A stretch of DNA of 36,491 nt from Candidatus Thorarchaeota archaeon (GTDB lineage: Archaea > Asgardarchaeota > Thorarchaeia > Thorarchaeales > Thorarchaeaceae). Positions 1-8,048 of the stretch are shown here, in pieces. Each line of letters starts with the position of its first letter. The first letter of the stretch is position 1. Location of the stretch: the NCBI GenBank assembly GCA_018238205.1, contig JABCTV010000011.1, forward strand, positions 1 through 36,491, read 5' to 3'. The notes beneath the pieces were generated by a model. That model was not told where the DNA came from. It made no database searches and saw nothing but the letters and a program-made list of their open reading frames with translations. The position numbers and the translations under genes are program-made.

Positions 1-131
1 ATAGCTTATGCTACGATATTGCCTATCGTGAGGATTTCAGCAGGACAATTTTGACCTGCGTCGGAAGCTTGTGCGGTGAGCAGGTAATTTTCGTTGACAG
101 GCGTGGTTTTGAGAATGGTTGAACCGTTATT

Positions 132-353
132 TTAGGAGTTTGAATACAGATGAAAAAGACAAGAGCGAGAAAGACACGAAAAGGCTTTACGATGGTTGAG
201 ATGCTGATCGTGGTTCTGATCCTCAACAGGTATTTGCCATGTAATTCTGAGATGATCAACACCAAGTTGAGCTTGCAATGCTTCCATCTTCTGGTTTAAA
301 GACACAATTTGCATTGTCTTATCCCGTAATCGTACGTTGACATCATCTGACAT
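132..353 (-). pseudogene. Interrupted small coiled-coil protein (start at 353)
   Basis: On the minus strand an ATG at 351-353 opens a frame beginning MSDDVNVRLRDKTMQ, with a heptad-like stretch (QIVSLNQKMEALQAQL) typical of small helical proteins. After about 44 residues, near base 225, the frame runs into the reverse complement of the pilin-like sequence and continues meaninglessly to a stop at 132-134. I interpret it as the 5' part of a real gene whose 3' part was replaced at a junction or lies outside this contig. It is divergent from the tatD-like gene and separated from it by about 80 bases. No family was recognised. Confidence 0.35.
150..299 (+). CDS. Type IV pilin-like N-terminus, truncated (probable chimeric contig end)
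   Basis: A 49-codon frame begins at ATG 150 behind a clear GGAG at 135-138. Its start reads as a bacterial-style class III prepilin: a short basic leader, then the processing motif KGFTMVEML and a hydrophobic run (IVVLIL). Real pilins continue this helix into a globular domain. Here the helix stops after about 25 residues and an unrelated polar tail follows to a TAA. From about base 225 the opposite strand looks like the start of a different gene, so the pilin appears to be cut by a sequence junction. Archaeal pilins normally have a different cleavage context, so this piece looks bacterial. The motif is seen directly; the chimera is inferred. Confidence 0.45.
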   Translation: MKKTRARKTRKGFTMVEMLIVVLILNRYLPCNSEMINTKLSLQCFHLLV

Positions 354-431
354 AGTTGGTCCCGATGGAAGTCCACAACAATCGATAATTAAAGGAGTCT
401 CGTGTAGATGTAATATGTGGAGCATACCACC

Positions 432-1184
432 ATGCAGATGTTTGACGCACATACTCACATTGACATGAAGCACTTCAAGAATGATAGAGAGAGAGTCATT
501 CAGAGGGCTCGAGATGCTGGTCTTGTAGGAATGGTAACATGCTCTATAAATCCTGCATCATTCAGAAGAACACTTGGTATAGTAAAAAAACATAAGGACT
601 TCATCTTCCACACAGCAGGTTGTTCTGCATCTCAAGTAACCAAGGATGAGGCTGAACAGATAATTACTCTAACACGAAAATATTCTGCAGATATTGTAGC
701 CGTCGGTGAAGTTGGTCTTGATTATCATTGGGTGAAAGATCCACATGCACGAGCTGCTCAAGAACCAATCTTTTCAATGTTCATTCAACTTGCAACAGAA
801 CTAGACCTACCAATAGTTATACACTCTCGAAAAGCAGAAGAACGGGCTACTGAGATGCTTGAAGCTCAATTCTCTGGTGATGTTCTAATGCACTGTTTTG
901 ATGGGTCGCCTGAAGTAGCTAAACGTGTTGCAGAAAATGGGTGGTATATCACACTACCTGCGAATTTCTCAAAGTACAAGAATCGGGTTAGGTCCGCGGA
1001 AATACTTCCACTCAATCAAATATTACTGGAAACTGATGGTCCCTATCTATCTCCTACACAGGGTCGTAATGAACCCGCTAATATTCGATATGGATGTGAA
1101 TCTCTCAGTCAAGTACTGGATCAACCTATCGATTTAATCGCTGAAACAACCACCGAAAATACAAAGCGGTTCTATCGTCTTTAA
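432..1184 (+). CDS. tatD: TatD family metal-dependent hydrolase (DNase-like)
   Basis: TatD-type TIM-barrel hydrolase, a predicted cytoplasmic two-metal phosphodiesterase/deoxyribonuclease. The complete ligand set is visible: the HxH near the N-terminus (FDAHTHID), a glutamate in GEVGLDYH, a histidine in VIHSRKA, a histidine in LMHCFDGS and the aspartate in LLETDGPYL. About 250 residues is the usual family length. A GTG at 417 would add five residues, but GGAG at 419-422 lies about nine bases before ATG 432, so I prefer the latter. The enzyme is closer to archaeal TatD proteins than to urease-type amidohydrolases. It stands alone, with the PAC2 gene 38 bases downstream in the same direction. 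The substrate is not deducible. Confidence 0.9.
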   Translation: MQMFDAHTHIDMKHFKNDRERVIQRARDAGLVGMVTCSINPASFRRTLGIVKKHKDFIFHTAGCSASQVTKDEAEQIITLTRKYSADIVAVGEVGLDYHWVKDPHARAAQEPIFSMFIQLATELDLPIVIHSRKAEERATEMLEAQFSGDVLMHCFDGSPEVAKRVAENGWYITLPANFSKYKNRVRSAEILPLNQILLETDGPYLSPTQGRNEPANIRYGCESLSQVLDQPIDLIAETTTENTKRFYRL

Positions 1185-1222
1185 CCGATAGGGCCAAATG
1201 GTTATTCATATAATGCTTAATC

Positions 1223-2017
1223 ATGTATGCACGTAGGTTTATGGAAGTGAGTTCAGAGTTTCTCAAATCCCCTGTTGCGATTATTGCTCTTCCTGGTATT
1301 GCTAATGTTGGAAAGATTGCCATTGAAACCTTATCTCAAATACTACGTGCAGAACATATGATGGATTTTTTCAGCAAGGATTTTCCACCTCGAGTACTTG
1401 TGAAACACGGAATTTCTTCTATTCCGAAGACTACAGTCCACGTGTATCGAGCTGCACCTGATGAACCTCACGATCTCCTTTTTCTTACTGCTGATTTTCA
1501 ACCTTCAAGTAGTACAGGTGTGTATGAATACGCTGATTTTGTAGCAAAGGAATTTGAAAAGTTAGGAGTTACCGTTATGTATTCTCTTGCTGCATACGAA
1601 CAGGACTACGAACAGTATTTCATGTCTTATCCTGGAGATCCACGTGTTTACGTATCTGCGAGTTCTGAGGAATTGTTAGCGAGGATTTCAAATTCTGCGC
1701 AATCTGTAATTACAGAAGAAGGAGTAATTGTTGGTGCTAATGGTGTGATTCCTGCATGGGCTTCTTCCATGTACAATATGGAAAGTGCTTGTATTCTCGG
1801 TGAAACTCTTGGTGTGATTAAAGCAGACTATCGTGCAGCTAAGGCAATTCTTGAGAAAATAGTAGATTTGGTTGGAATCAATGTTGACCTTGAAATAATG
1901 ACTCCCCAAATTTCTAAAGTCATTGAATTCATTGAGTGGGCAAGAAAAGAAATTGCACGGAAATCAGAGAGTACCGAGGATGGAGGAGAGAGTCCTTCTG
2001 ACATGTATATCGGATGA
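1223..2017 (+). CDS. PAC2 family protein (proteasome assembly chaperone-like)
   Basis: A 264-residue protein of the PAC2 family (COG1938/COG2047 type), related to eukaryotic proteasome assembly chaperone 2 and common in archaea. Typical features are the N-terminal IALPGIANVGKIAIETL segment with its glycine-rich turn, a central ADFQPSSSTGVYEYADFVAKEF stretch (split here over neighbouring positions 93-112), and the GVIVGANGVIPAWA region that precedes a helical end. The C-terminal 20 residues are acidic and serine-rich, probably disordered. The role of archaeal members in proteasome assembly is assumed by homology only. The start could be ATG 1223 or ATG 1241; no strong ribosome site separates them. 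It is convergent with the small zinc-knuckle gene, whose stop lies six bases away. Confidence 0.85.
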   Translation: MYARRFMEVSSEFLKSPVAIIALPGIANVGKIAIETLSQILRAEHMMDFFSKDFPPRVLVKHGISSIPKTTVHVYRAAPDEPHDLLFLTADFQPSSSTGVYEYADFVAKEFEKLGVTVMYSLAAYEQDYEQYFMSYPGDPRVYVSASSEELLARISNSAQSVITEEGVIVGANGVIPAWASSMYNMESACILGETLGVIKADYRAAKAILEKIVDLVGINVDLEIMTPQISKVIEFIEWARKEIARKSESTEDGGESPSDMYIG

Positions 2018-2022
2018 ATTAA

Positions 2023-2247
2023 TTATTCAACTAGATCGGGATGTAAAATATCAGTGATCCAAGCTTGACTATCCAAATTGATGTAAAAATAATGGTCGTC
2101 ATGCTTAACCTTTACAGTAAACGGAAAACGTTTTGCTTTCTTAATGACATCGGGAGGAACCCTTAGTACGGTTCTTTTAGTGCAGACTGGACATTTGGCA
2201 TATCTTTCAAACATTCTTGTATCCTCATTACAAATTTCATCTGACAT
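2023..2247 (-). CDS. Small zinc-knuckle-like protein
   Basis: A 74-residue protein starting MSDEICNEDTRM. A single CPVC pair (KCPVCTKRTVLRV) is followed by a beta-strand-rich half containing KVKHDDHYFYINLDSQ. One CxxC plus nearby Cys and His could bind zinc alone or in a dimer. The start at 2247 gives an 11-base overlap with the 3' end of the upstream gene (stop 2237-2239), which implies translational coupling; an ATG three codons earlier at 2256 is possible. The pair forms a two-gene minus-strand operon. Short archaeal proteins with this layout are often found beside roadblock or GTPase genes, but nothing here assigns a function. Confidence 0.6.
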   Translation of the reverse strand: MSDEICNEDTRMFERYAKCPVCTKRTVLRVPPDVIKKAKRFPFTVKVKHDDHYFYINLDSQAWITDILHPDLVE

Positions 2248-2662
2248 CTGAATCATTGCTTAGGATTAATTTGGTATCGTTGAGATCTGGATTTTCAAGT
2301 GCATCCGTGAAGATTCTAATAACTTCATCACGAGTCTTTTTCGTAACTTGTTCAGAGTCTGTTCCAACTATTCTCAGATTCTCATAAACTCCTGCTTCTA
2401 CAAGAATTTTTATTTCTGAATCTCCATTCTTCATTTTGATAATCAGGAATTTTGCAAAGTCTTTGAATTCGTTCTTTGGTCCACGTAGTTTACCTTGAAT
2501 CTTTTCCACTCTACGAGTTTCCATGATTTCGTCGAGAAGATATGCTCTGATTACCTGGTTTCCTACGATTCGTCGTATGTCAATGAACTCGTCAATGCTC
2601 GAATCATCATTAACTAGTTTCCATGTAAGTCGTGACGTCATCTGATACCATATTATCCTCAT
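2237..2662 (-). CDS. Hypothetical alpha/beta protein
   Basis: A 141-residue soluble protein with no recognised family. It has a beta-rich first half (SRLTWKLVNDDSS, DIRRIVGNQVIRAYLLDEI) and a central strand pair (KFLIIKMKNGDSEIKILVEAG), ending in a helix (TRDEVIRIFTDAL). It lacks membrane segments and cysteines. The start may be ATG 2662 or ATG 2641 (MTSRLTWKL); the second has GAGG about 14 bases upstream. It is translationally overlapped with the zinc-knuckle gene downstream, so the two products probably act together. Divergent to the 7-TM gene at 2780. Confidence 0.6.
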   Translation of the reverse strand: MRIIWYQMTSRLTWKLVNDDSSIDEFIDIRRIVGNQVIRAYLLDEIMETRRVEKIQGKLRGPKNEFKDFAKFLIIKMKNGDSEIKILVEAGVYENLRIVGTDSEQVTKKTRDEVIRIFTDALENPDLNDTKLILSNDSDVR

Positions 2663-2779
2663 CCGGACTAAATATAGGGATTGTTTGGGCGTATAGTCCG
2701 TAAGAAGTGCCGCGGAATATCTTTATTTGCAGGCGCGCATTGTAATTTTATTCAGAAGGATTAGGATGGAAACGTTAAC

Positions 2780-3493
2780 ATGATTCAAACTGTCGATATG
2801 ATCATAAGGGAAGTGCACGCAGGACTCTGGTTTCTTGTTGTAGGATATTATTTCTACATCTTTATTTTCTTGCTGTTCTTTAGATGGCGAAAAACGAAAA
2901 ATCCGTTCCAGTTCGCGATGGCAATATTCTTCCTCTTATTGGCTTTTGGTCGTGTTTTCTACTTTATTGGTGATTTCTATGCTGATCCTCAAAGTCTACT
3001 AGGTTTCGTAGATATTGATCCATATCTTGTAGTTTCTGATTTCTGGTTGATGGCAGGTTCATTTTTCCAATGGATTGCTCTTGCAACACTCTCTGCAACA
3101 GCGGGATTCATGATATTTGGAAAACGATGGGCAGAGATTGCTTTTGCTGTTCCACCCGTGGCTATCGCCTTTATTCTTGGCTTTGTTCCTCTTGATGTTA
3201 CAACCAGGATACTTCTCTCTGGTGGTGCGGGAGCCATTTATGCATTATTTATACCTCTACTATTCTGGTATCTGGCGTGGCAATCTGGTGGAAAACTACG
3301 AAGATCAAACTTCCTCTTGGGTTCAGGATTCTTTATCCTATTTGCAGGTCGAGTTATCCATTCGCTTCGATATCAGATGGGCGAGCTTTTCTTCAATAAT
3401 TCTATAACAATACCGGGTATCATTGCTCCTGGACTGATTGTCATTAGTTTAATCTTGATAGCAACGGGTAATGAATGGGGACAGGGCTCTTAG
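2780..3493 (+). CDS. Seven-transmembrane protein of unknown function
   Basis: A 237-residue integral membrane protein. I count seven hydrophobic segments: about residues 14-34, 45-66, 82-112, 117-137, 143-167, 174-194 and 213-231. Between the second and third lies a short polar loop (DFYADPQSLLGFVDIDP). Conserved-looking arginines sit in membrane context (LAFGRVFYF and FAGRVIHSL), a pattern seen in many uncharacterised archaeal 7-TM proteins. No catalytic motif or retinal-binding lysine was seen, so I do not call it a rhodopsin. The promoter probably includes the TTTATTT near 2719-2725. It is monocistronic and convergent with the longin-like gene. Confidence 0.65.
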   Translation: MIQTVDMIIREVHAGLWFLVVGYYFYIFIFLLFFRWRKTKNPFQFAMAIFFLLLAFGRVFYFIGDFYADPQSLLGFVDIDPYLVVSDFWLMAGSFFQWIALATLSATAGFMIFGKRWAEIAFAVPPVAIAFILGFVPLDVTTRILLSGGAGAIYALFIPLLFWYLAWQSGGKLRRSNFLLGSGFFILFAGRVIHSLRYQMGELFFNNSITIPGIIAPGLIVISLILIATGNEWGQGS

Positions 3494-3560
3494 CATGATA
3501 CTTGCTCAATTATAGTATCAGCTAATCTGAAAACGTGTAGAATTGGTATAAGGTTTGAAA

Positions 3561-4172
3561 TTAACCAATTTCTTTCCATTCGAGGATTTTCATATCCTCA
3601 AGAGTATTGAGTGATTTCCGAACCTCTTTCAAGTGTTGACCTAACTGGTCTGCAATGTCTGGTGTTGTAAGCTTACCTTCGCACATTTTAGCTACATCAT
3701 AGGTTTCTTGGGTCATTTGACCAAGTCTTACAGCCATTTGGGAAACCTTGCCCTTCAACACAGGTACTACAATCTTGGTTTCAGAAGCATGACCATTCTT
3801 TGTGATATCATCCAACTTCTGATAGAATGTTTCGAATGGTTCTAGATTACCATCCCACTCTGCAAGCATATTTCCATAATCATTTGTAAATGAGTTGTTA
3901 ACTTCAGAGAGGACTGCCATTGCAGCATTCCCATCATCGACTTTGTCAACAGTTGCTGCAACAATCACATTGTCTCTCAGTGATAAACAAATGTCGAATG
4001 CTCCAAAATCAATTACGTGTACTCGGTTACCATCACTCAGTTCGCGTCCAAATTGAATCAATGCAGTTAGGAATCCACTAATCAGATTTGGGTCCATATC
4101 TGCTTCTCCGTACTTGCGATCGAGTACGCACAAACCGCTATCCGCGATTAATATGTAGACAGCTTGAATCAA
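3561..4172 (-). CDS. Longin-fold protein with C-terminal winged helix
   Basis: A 203-residue soluble protein. Residues 1-125 match the order of a longin domain: an initial strand (AVYILIADSGLCVLDRKYG), a helix (LISGFLTALIQFGREL), a strand hairpin (VHVIDFGAFDICLSLRDN, then VIVAATVDK) and a final helix (AMAVLSEVNNSFTNDYGNML). Such domains occur in eukaryotic trafficking proteins and are frequent in Asgard archaea beside small GTPases. Residues 140-203 look like a winged helix (KGKVSQMAVRLGQMT and VRKSLNTLEDMKILEWKEIG). The start is TTG 4172, with GAGGG about nine bases upstream; no ATG fits. It is divergent from the EMAP-domain gene. No GTPase gene is nearby. Roadblock fold is the main alternative. 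Confidence 0.65.
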   Translation of the reverse strand: MIQAVYILIADSGLCVLDRKYGEADMDPNLISGFLTALIQFGRELSDGNRVHVIDFGAFDICLSLRDNVIVAATVDKVDDGNAAMAVLSEVNNSFTNDYGNMLAEWDGNLEPFETFYQKLDDITKNGHASETKIVVPVLKGKVSQMAVRLGQMTQETYDVAKMCEGKLTTPDIADQLGQHLKEVRKSLNTLEDMKILEWKEIG

Positions 4173-4251
4173 GGTGCATTTCCCTCTGTTCTAATATAAT
4201 CGAATACCGCGCGTGTCTTTATAGAACTTCGTGTGGCCTCCTATTAGATTG

Positions 4252-4995
4252 GTGAAGTTTATCAAGAGGGCAAACTTTACCATATTGGTGAATTCTTTGG
4301 ATACTGCAAAGGATGCTAGAGTCATTATTTTAGAAGATGCTATTCGTAGGTTGAATGAAATAGTCAATAATCGAAAAATGAAATTCCACATAGAGTATTC
4401 AAAACTCGGTGAAATTCTACAGCAAGCTGGCAGTCTAATTTATGAAGTAAAATACTCATATCTTCCATCTGATCAAGTTGCTGATCTTGAGGCTACAAAA
4501 AAGATTGTATCAAGCCTTGCAGGCTTTAGAACGACTGTTGATGATGCGATAAAATCTACTGGGTATAAGGCTACAACCACAAAGGATGTCCTTACTCTTG
4601 CAGAAATCTACTACTCATTCAGGATAATAGCTGATTTTCAACGTAAATTGAAGAGCTATGATGATGAACCTGGTCGCGCAGTTGATTTACTTGCTGTAGA
4701 AATCAGTCAAATACAATCTGTGCCTGAATCAAAGAATCTCACAGAATGTCGATGCACTGATGGTTCGCGTATATGGAAAATTGTAACGAATTTACCTAAC
4801 GTAAAAACTGACACCAAGCTAGCCTGTGCAGTTCTTCCTCCCGTTGAAATGATGAATATAGTAAGTGAGGCAATGTTTCTTGGTGGAGAACCGTTACCTG
4901 AAACGACAGAGCTAGGTCCTTTGGAGAATCCACCAGATGCAGCACTTGATCAAGCCCGTGCTCAAGTACTGCAAATTATGAAGAGGATGATCTAG
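4252..4995 (+). CDS. Predicted RNA-binding protein with C-terminal EMAP-like OB fold (COG2517 type)
   Basis: A roughly 247-residue protein. The N-terminal 160 residues are helical, beginning VKFIKRANFTILV; the C-terminal part is an EMAP-II/tRNA-binding-like OB fold. This is shown by IVTNLPNVKTDTKLACAVLPP and the signature VSEAMFLGGE, equivalent to the VSEGMFLG motif of tRNA-binding OB domains. This layout is known for archaeal COG2517 proteins, which are predicted to bind structured RNA such as tRNA. The start is uncertain: GTG 4252 matches the family-like N-terminus, while GTG 4231 would add seven residues. The stop TAG (4993-4995) directly abuts the ATG of the MazG-like gene, so the two are cotranscribed. 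Confidence 0.75.
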   Translation: MKFIKRANFTILVNSLDTAKDARVIILEDAIRRLNEIVNNRKMKFHIEYSKLGEILQQAGSLIYEVKYSYLPSDQVADLEATKKIVSSLAGFRTTVDDAIKSTGYKATTTKDVLTLAEIYYSFRIIADFQRKLKSYDDEPGRAVDLLAVEISQIQSVPESKNLTECRCTDGSRIWKIVTNLPNVKTDTKLACAVLPPVEMMNIVSEAMFLGGEPLPETTELGPLENPPDAALDQARAQVLQIMKRMI

Positions 4996-5334
4996 ATGCA
5001 TCTGAAGGAAATTCAAGAAAAACTAGATTCCTTTGACAAAGCTCGTGGATGGGATAAATTTCCTGCATCATTGGTGTTCGCGCATCTTATAGAAGAGCTT
5101 GGAGAAATATCTCGACATATCACAGTCGATGAGGGATACAAAGTAGTAGGTCTGGGTCATGAAGCACCAAACAAGGATGAGCTTCATAGAGAATTCGCTC
5201 AAGTGTTCAATCTATTTACTCAACTGGCCAATCATTACAATATTGATTTGGAATCTAGTGTGTTGTCTGAATTGGACATCATGGAAGAGAGATTTTCAGC
5301 TGAAAAGTGGTCACGTCATATGAATGACAGGTGA
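4996..5334 (+). CDS. MazG-like nucleotide pyrophosphohydrolase family protein
   Basis: A 112-residue all-alpha protein with a MazG-type fold. The first metal-binding helix HLIEELGEISRHI carries the ExxE pattern, and the second element appears as HREFAQVFNLFTQLANHYNID followed by SELDIMEERF (positions about 73-98). In MazG the second helix normally carries ExxD; here the aspartate position reads Q (EFAQV), so metal binding may be weakened. Family enzymes remove pyrophosphate from non-canonical NTPs. The gene starts immediately after the EMAP-domain gene without a gap and probably shares its transcript. It is convergent with the helical protein gene at 5340. Confidence 0.75.
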   Translation: MHLKEIQEKLDSFDKARGWDKFPASLVFAHLIEELGEISRHITVDEGYKVVGLGHEAPNKDELHREFAQVFNLFTQLANHYNIDLESSVLSELDIMEERFSAEKWSRHMNDR

Positions 5335-5339
5335 CTTCT

Positions 5340-5771
5340 TTATCCCATCTTGCGACTTGCTTCAAGTGCTTTCTTTGCCATATCTTCAAGGTCTTTCGTT
5401 GCGGCTAGGAGACCCAATGCTTTGTTGCGAACTTGGGTGATATTCTTCTCCTTGGCCCATTGTGCTAATCCTGTGACTAAGGGACCTAGAGCAGATCTCG
5501 CAGCTTCAACTGTACCAACGGCTTTTCCATAAAGTTCCACGCTATGCTTCTTGTCCTTGCCTGCTTCTGCAACTCTTAACCAGACTAGCGCGTGTATCAT
5601 ATAAAGCGCATCCAACATGAGAGTTGGAGACTTTGGATTATCTTGGACTTTTTTCAGAAGTTGCTCTTGTCTATCTTCAAAGACTTCTTTGAAGTAGCTG
5701 AACGCTTTCTTTTCATTACCCTTGTCTAGTTCTATAATGCCTCTCTGTAGTTTATCGTCGATTTCTGACAA
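5340..5771 (-). CDS. Helical TPR-like small protein
   Basis: A 143-residue, almost fully alpha-helical soluble protein. The first 45 residues (IIELDKGNEKKAFSYFKEVFEDR) resemble one TPR-type helix pair; the rest is alanine- and leucine-rich helices including LMLDALYMIHALVWLRVAEAG and a lysine-rich end. No catalytic residues are evident. The start is TTG 5771 with GGAG about eleven bases upstream. It is monocistronic, its 3' end five bases from the MazG-like gene. The function is unknown; a protein-interaction role is a guess. Confidence 0.6.
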   Translation of the reverse strand: MSEIDDKLQRGIIELDKGNEKKAFSYFKEVFEDRQEQLLKKVQDNPKSPTLMLDALYMIHALVWLRVAEAGKDKKHSVELYGKAVGTVEAARSALGPLVTGLAQWAKEKNITQVRNKALGLLAATKDLEDMAKKALEASRKMG

Positions 5772-5948
5772 AATTGATACACTCCGTAACCAGTCAATCT
5801 GAGCTGATTGTTCTTTATGATTTGAACTATTATGGGTTTCTACTCTGTCATTTTAAGGTCGTGTATTTCCTCATAATGAGTTCGCAACACTATTATGTTG
5901 GATTTTTCAGATATCATGTTAACGTCATATCATTGGAGAGGCTGTCTA

Positions 5949-7544
5949 ATGGTTAAAACAACATTCACATTCCAAGAACTCAAGCGGACAAATCACCGAG
6001 AAATAAAAGAGATGCAAGATAAGAAGTTCCGGGCTTTCATTCGATATCAAGTCTGGCCTAATCATGCATACTATCGACGTCTATTCAAAGACAACAATAT
6101 TGACCCATTCAATATCACATGTATAGAAGACTGGGCAAAGTATAACATTCCGCTTGTGAAGAAGATTGACTACAAAGAGAACATTCCGAAGTTCGTCATA
6201 AATCCCTCTGAAGTAGATGGAGCTCCCCGACAACCTTCTGAGTCAATTGGCAATCTTATGAAGTACTCGAAAGAATCAGGTCATACTGAAATGGCCAAGT
6301 TCATTAGAAATAATGGTGCAAAAGTCAAACTTGGAATTGGAAAGAAAGCTGCAACGGCCCGACTTGCAGAACGTGCAAAACATCAATTCGCTCCATTACA
6401 ATTCTGGCTAAGTTCAGGTAGGGCGTCAGGACTTCCTTCACCAGTATTCCTGACTCGTTATGATTGGGAACTATTAGCAAAGAATTGTGTTAAAGCCGGC
6501 CAACTCCCTGTTGATCCTTGGATTCAAAAGGGCTGGGAAATGAACAGTATGAACCTGTTTCCCTACGCACCGCATTTAGGCTGGCATGCTGTAAATCTAG
6601 GTCTTCGAGAGATGTCAAAGTTTTACATTGCTACAAGTGGCGGAGGTGCAATTCCAAGTAACAAACTTGTTGAAATTGCTAATTCTTTCAAGGCTAATGG
6701 ATTCACTGGAATGCCTAGCTTCCTCAGAAATCGTTTCTTTCGAGCAATGAAGGAATCTAAAGACTATGAAGCTCCTGAGAAAATAATCACACTTCTTGCT
6801 GGTGAGAAAATATATGATCCTGTTGTCAATGATATAGTCGAAACCCTTGAAGAGAAGGGTGCAAAAGAAGTCCTTGCAGTAGGTGGATATGCATCCTCTG
6901 AGAGTAAGGTTTCCTTTGCAGTCCAATGTAAGCATCATGGACCTTACCATAATGTGTCTCCGCTCATGTTATCTTTTGAGTTAATATCATTCAATGATGA
7001 TGGAACGTACAACTTCGTTGGAGATGATGAACCCGGTCACATGTGTCTATTCCACTTGGATAGCACTGGAACCGTGTTTGAAGGATTCTTACTCGGAGAT
7101 GTAGCATCACACCAGGAACGGGGTAAGTGTCCTGTATGTGGATTAGATGGTCCATTCTTCTGGGATGTTGGCCGTACTAATGATGCAGAAGCACAACTCG
7201 AGATTATGGGGTTGGCTGAGAAGAAAATCAAGGGTGCTACAGTAAATCTTACCGCACTCCGCACTGATTTGCTAGATGTTGCACAGGTTGAGGAACTTCA
7301 GATTGAGGTGGCCAAAGAGGACATGTCAGATCCATATAGCATGGATGTGCTCAACATCTATGTAGCTCCTCGGGGACCATTAAAGGCAGATCATTCATCC
7401 CTTATCACTCAACTCCAACAGTTGACAAAGAAAAGCACTGAAGTAACTCCTAAAGTTTTCATCATCGGTTTTGAAGAGCTTGTTGAGAAAGCTGGCGGAA
7501 TAAAATTCATGGATATCATTGATAGTAGACCAAAACCTGCATGA
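5949..7544 (+). CDS. PaaK-like adenylate-forming ligase (phenylacetate-CoA ligase family)
   Basis: A 531-residue divergent member of the PaaK/coenzyme F390-synthetase branch of adenylate-forming enzymes, predicted to activate a carboxylate with ATP. Diagnostic parts are the N-terminal RYQVWPNHAYYRRLF region, the P-loop-like LSSGRASGLPSPVFLTR (standard form SSGTTGxP), FTGMPSFLRN, LLAGEKI and a late FLLGDVA in place of the usual RTGD. Possible zinc ligands occur in VQCKHHGPYH and KCPVCGLDG. A longer frame starts at 5895, but GGAGAG at 5935-5940 sits eight bases before ATG 5949. The altered core motifs mean the substrate cannot be predicted and full activity is uncertain. A strong hairpin terminator follows. 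Confidence 0.75.
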   Translation: MVKTTFTFQELKRTNHREIKEMQDKKFRAFIRYQVWPNHAYYRRLFKDNNIDPFNITCIEDWAKYNIPLVKKIDYKENIPKFVINPSEVDGAPRQPSESIGNLMKYSKESGHTEMAKFIRNNGAKVKLGIGKKAATARLAERAKHQFAPLQFWLSSGRASGLPSPVFLTRYDWELLAKNCVKAGQLPVDPWIQKGWEMNSMNLFPYAPHLGWHAVNLGLREMSKFYIATSGGGAIPSNKLVEIANSFKANGFTGMPSFLRNRFFRAMKESKDYEAPEKIITLLAGEKIYDPVVNDIVETLEEKGAKEVLAVGGYASSESKVSFAVQCKHHGPYHNVSPLMLSFELISFNDDGTYNFVGDDEPGHMCLFHLDSTGTVFEGFLLGDVASHQERGKCPVCGLDGPFFWDVGRTNDAEAQLEIMGLAEKKIKGATVNLTALRTDLLDVAQVEELQIEVAKEDMSDPYSMDVLNIYVAPRGPLKADHSSLITQLQQLTKKSTEVTPKVFIIGFEELVEKAGGIKFMDIIDSRPKPA

Positions 7545-7558
7545 TTCTTTAAGCAAGT

Positions 7559-7590
7559 ACCGGGCTTTCGAGCCCGGTTCAAGTTTTTTC
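7559..7590. terminator. Perfect TTCG-loop hairpin plus T-tract between convergent genes
   Basis: An 8-bp perfect stem (ACCGGGCT at 7559-7566 with AGCCCGGT at 7571-7578) closes a TTCG tetraloop and is followed by six Ts at 7584-7589. It lies 15 bases after the PaaK-like stop and at the 3' end of the convergent membrane gene. It looks like a bacterial-style intrinsic terminator; archaeal terminators usually need only the T-tract. Confidence 0.75.
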
Positions 7591-7923
7591 TTATTCGAAT
7601 CTTTTCTTTATGTGAGGCAAATTAAGATAGACTACAATAATAGCTGATAAGATAACTCCAATCCAATTGACAGCGAATAGATAGAGTATGAAACCAATGA
7701 TATTGAGGATGAATGACCACTTCCACGCATAGTGTTGCAATGTAAACAGACCAAAAGCGATGAACAGACCAAAGAGCCCTGCGATACCATAAGGTATCAC
7801 AACGAATAGTCCTAGAATTGGGAGCAATAACCAGAGAGCTCCTATTATTAGAAGTCCAATGGCCTGAAGCCCTTGAAGTATTGCAAGAATAAAAATTCCT
7901 AGTGGAAGCTTGCTATCTGACAT
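7591..7923 (-). CDS. Small four-helix membrane protein
   Basis: A 110-residue very hydrophobic protein starting MSDSKLPLGIF, with about four membrane segments: residues 6-30, 33-62, 68-84 and 86-102. The end (NLPHIKKRFE) is basic and probably cytoplasmic. An earlier GTG/ATG region at 7950 would add nine residues without better ribosome-site support. No family beyond generic small archaeal membrane proteins was recognised. It is divergent from the membrane gene at 8152, with a relic gene end in between. Confidence 0.6.
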   Translation of the reverse strand: MSDSKLPLGIFILAILQGLQAIGLLIIGALWLLLPILGLFVVIPYGIAGLFGLFIAFGLFTLQHYAWKWSFILNIIGFILYLFAVNWIGVILSAIIVVYLNLPHIKKRFE

Positions 7924-8016
7924 AATTGTTTCACCATCAACACTACACACTTCACTTATCCTTAAGCGATGTCAATAATCCTTCGGTATTTGCATGTTAA
8001 CAGAAAATAATGAGAG

Positions 8017-8037
8017 GCTCGAGGATGACCCCCGAGC
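8017..8037. terminator. Hairpin downstream of the relic gene end
   Basis: The arms GCTCGAGG (8017-8024) and CCCCGAGC (8030-8037) pair except for one A/C mismatch. It lies 11 bases beyond the stop codon of the relic at 8049-8093 on the minus strand, mirroring the hairpin 8 bases after the intact COG2403-type gene at 9145. It is therefore probably the old terminator of the lost gene. Confidence 0.45.
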
Positions 8038-8048
8038 ACCACTGAATT

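Noticed and set aside
132-473. 113-codon minus-strand frame as a complete gene
   Set aside because: The part before 353 overlaps the TatD start and the part after about 225 is the reverse of the pilin-like sequence; only the middle looks coding.
2780-3493. Microbial rhodopsin
   Set aside because: Seven segments are present, but no Schiff-base lysine is visible in the last helix.
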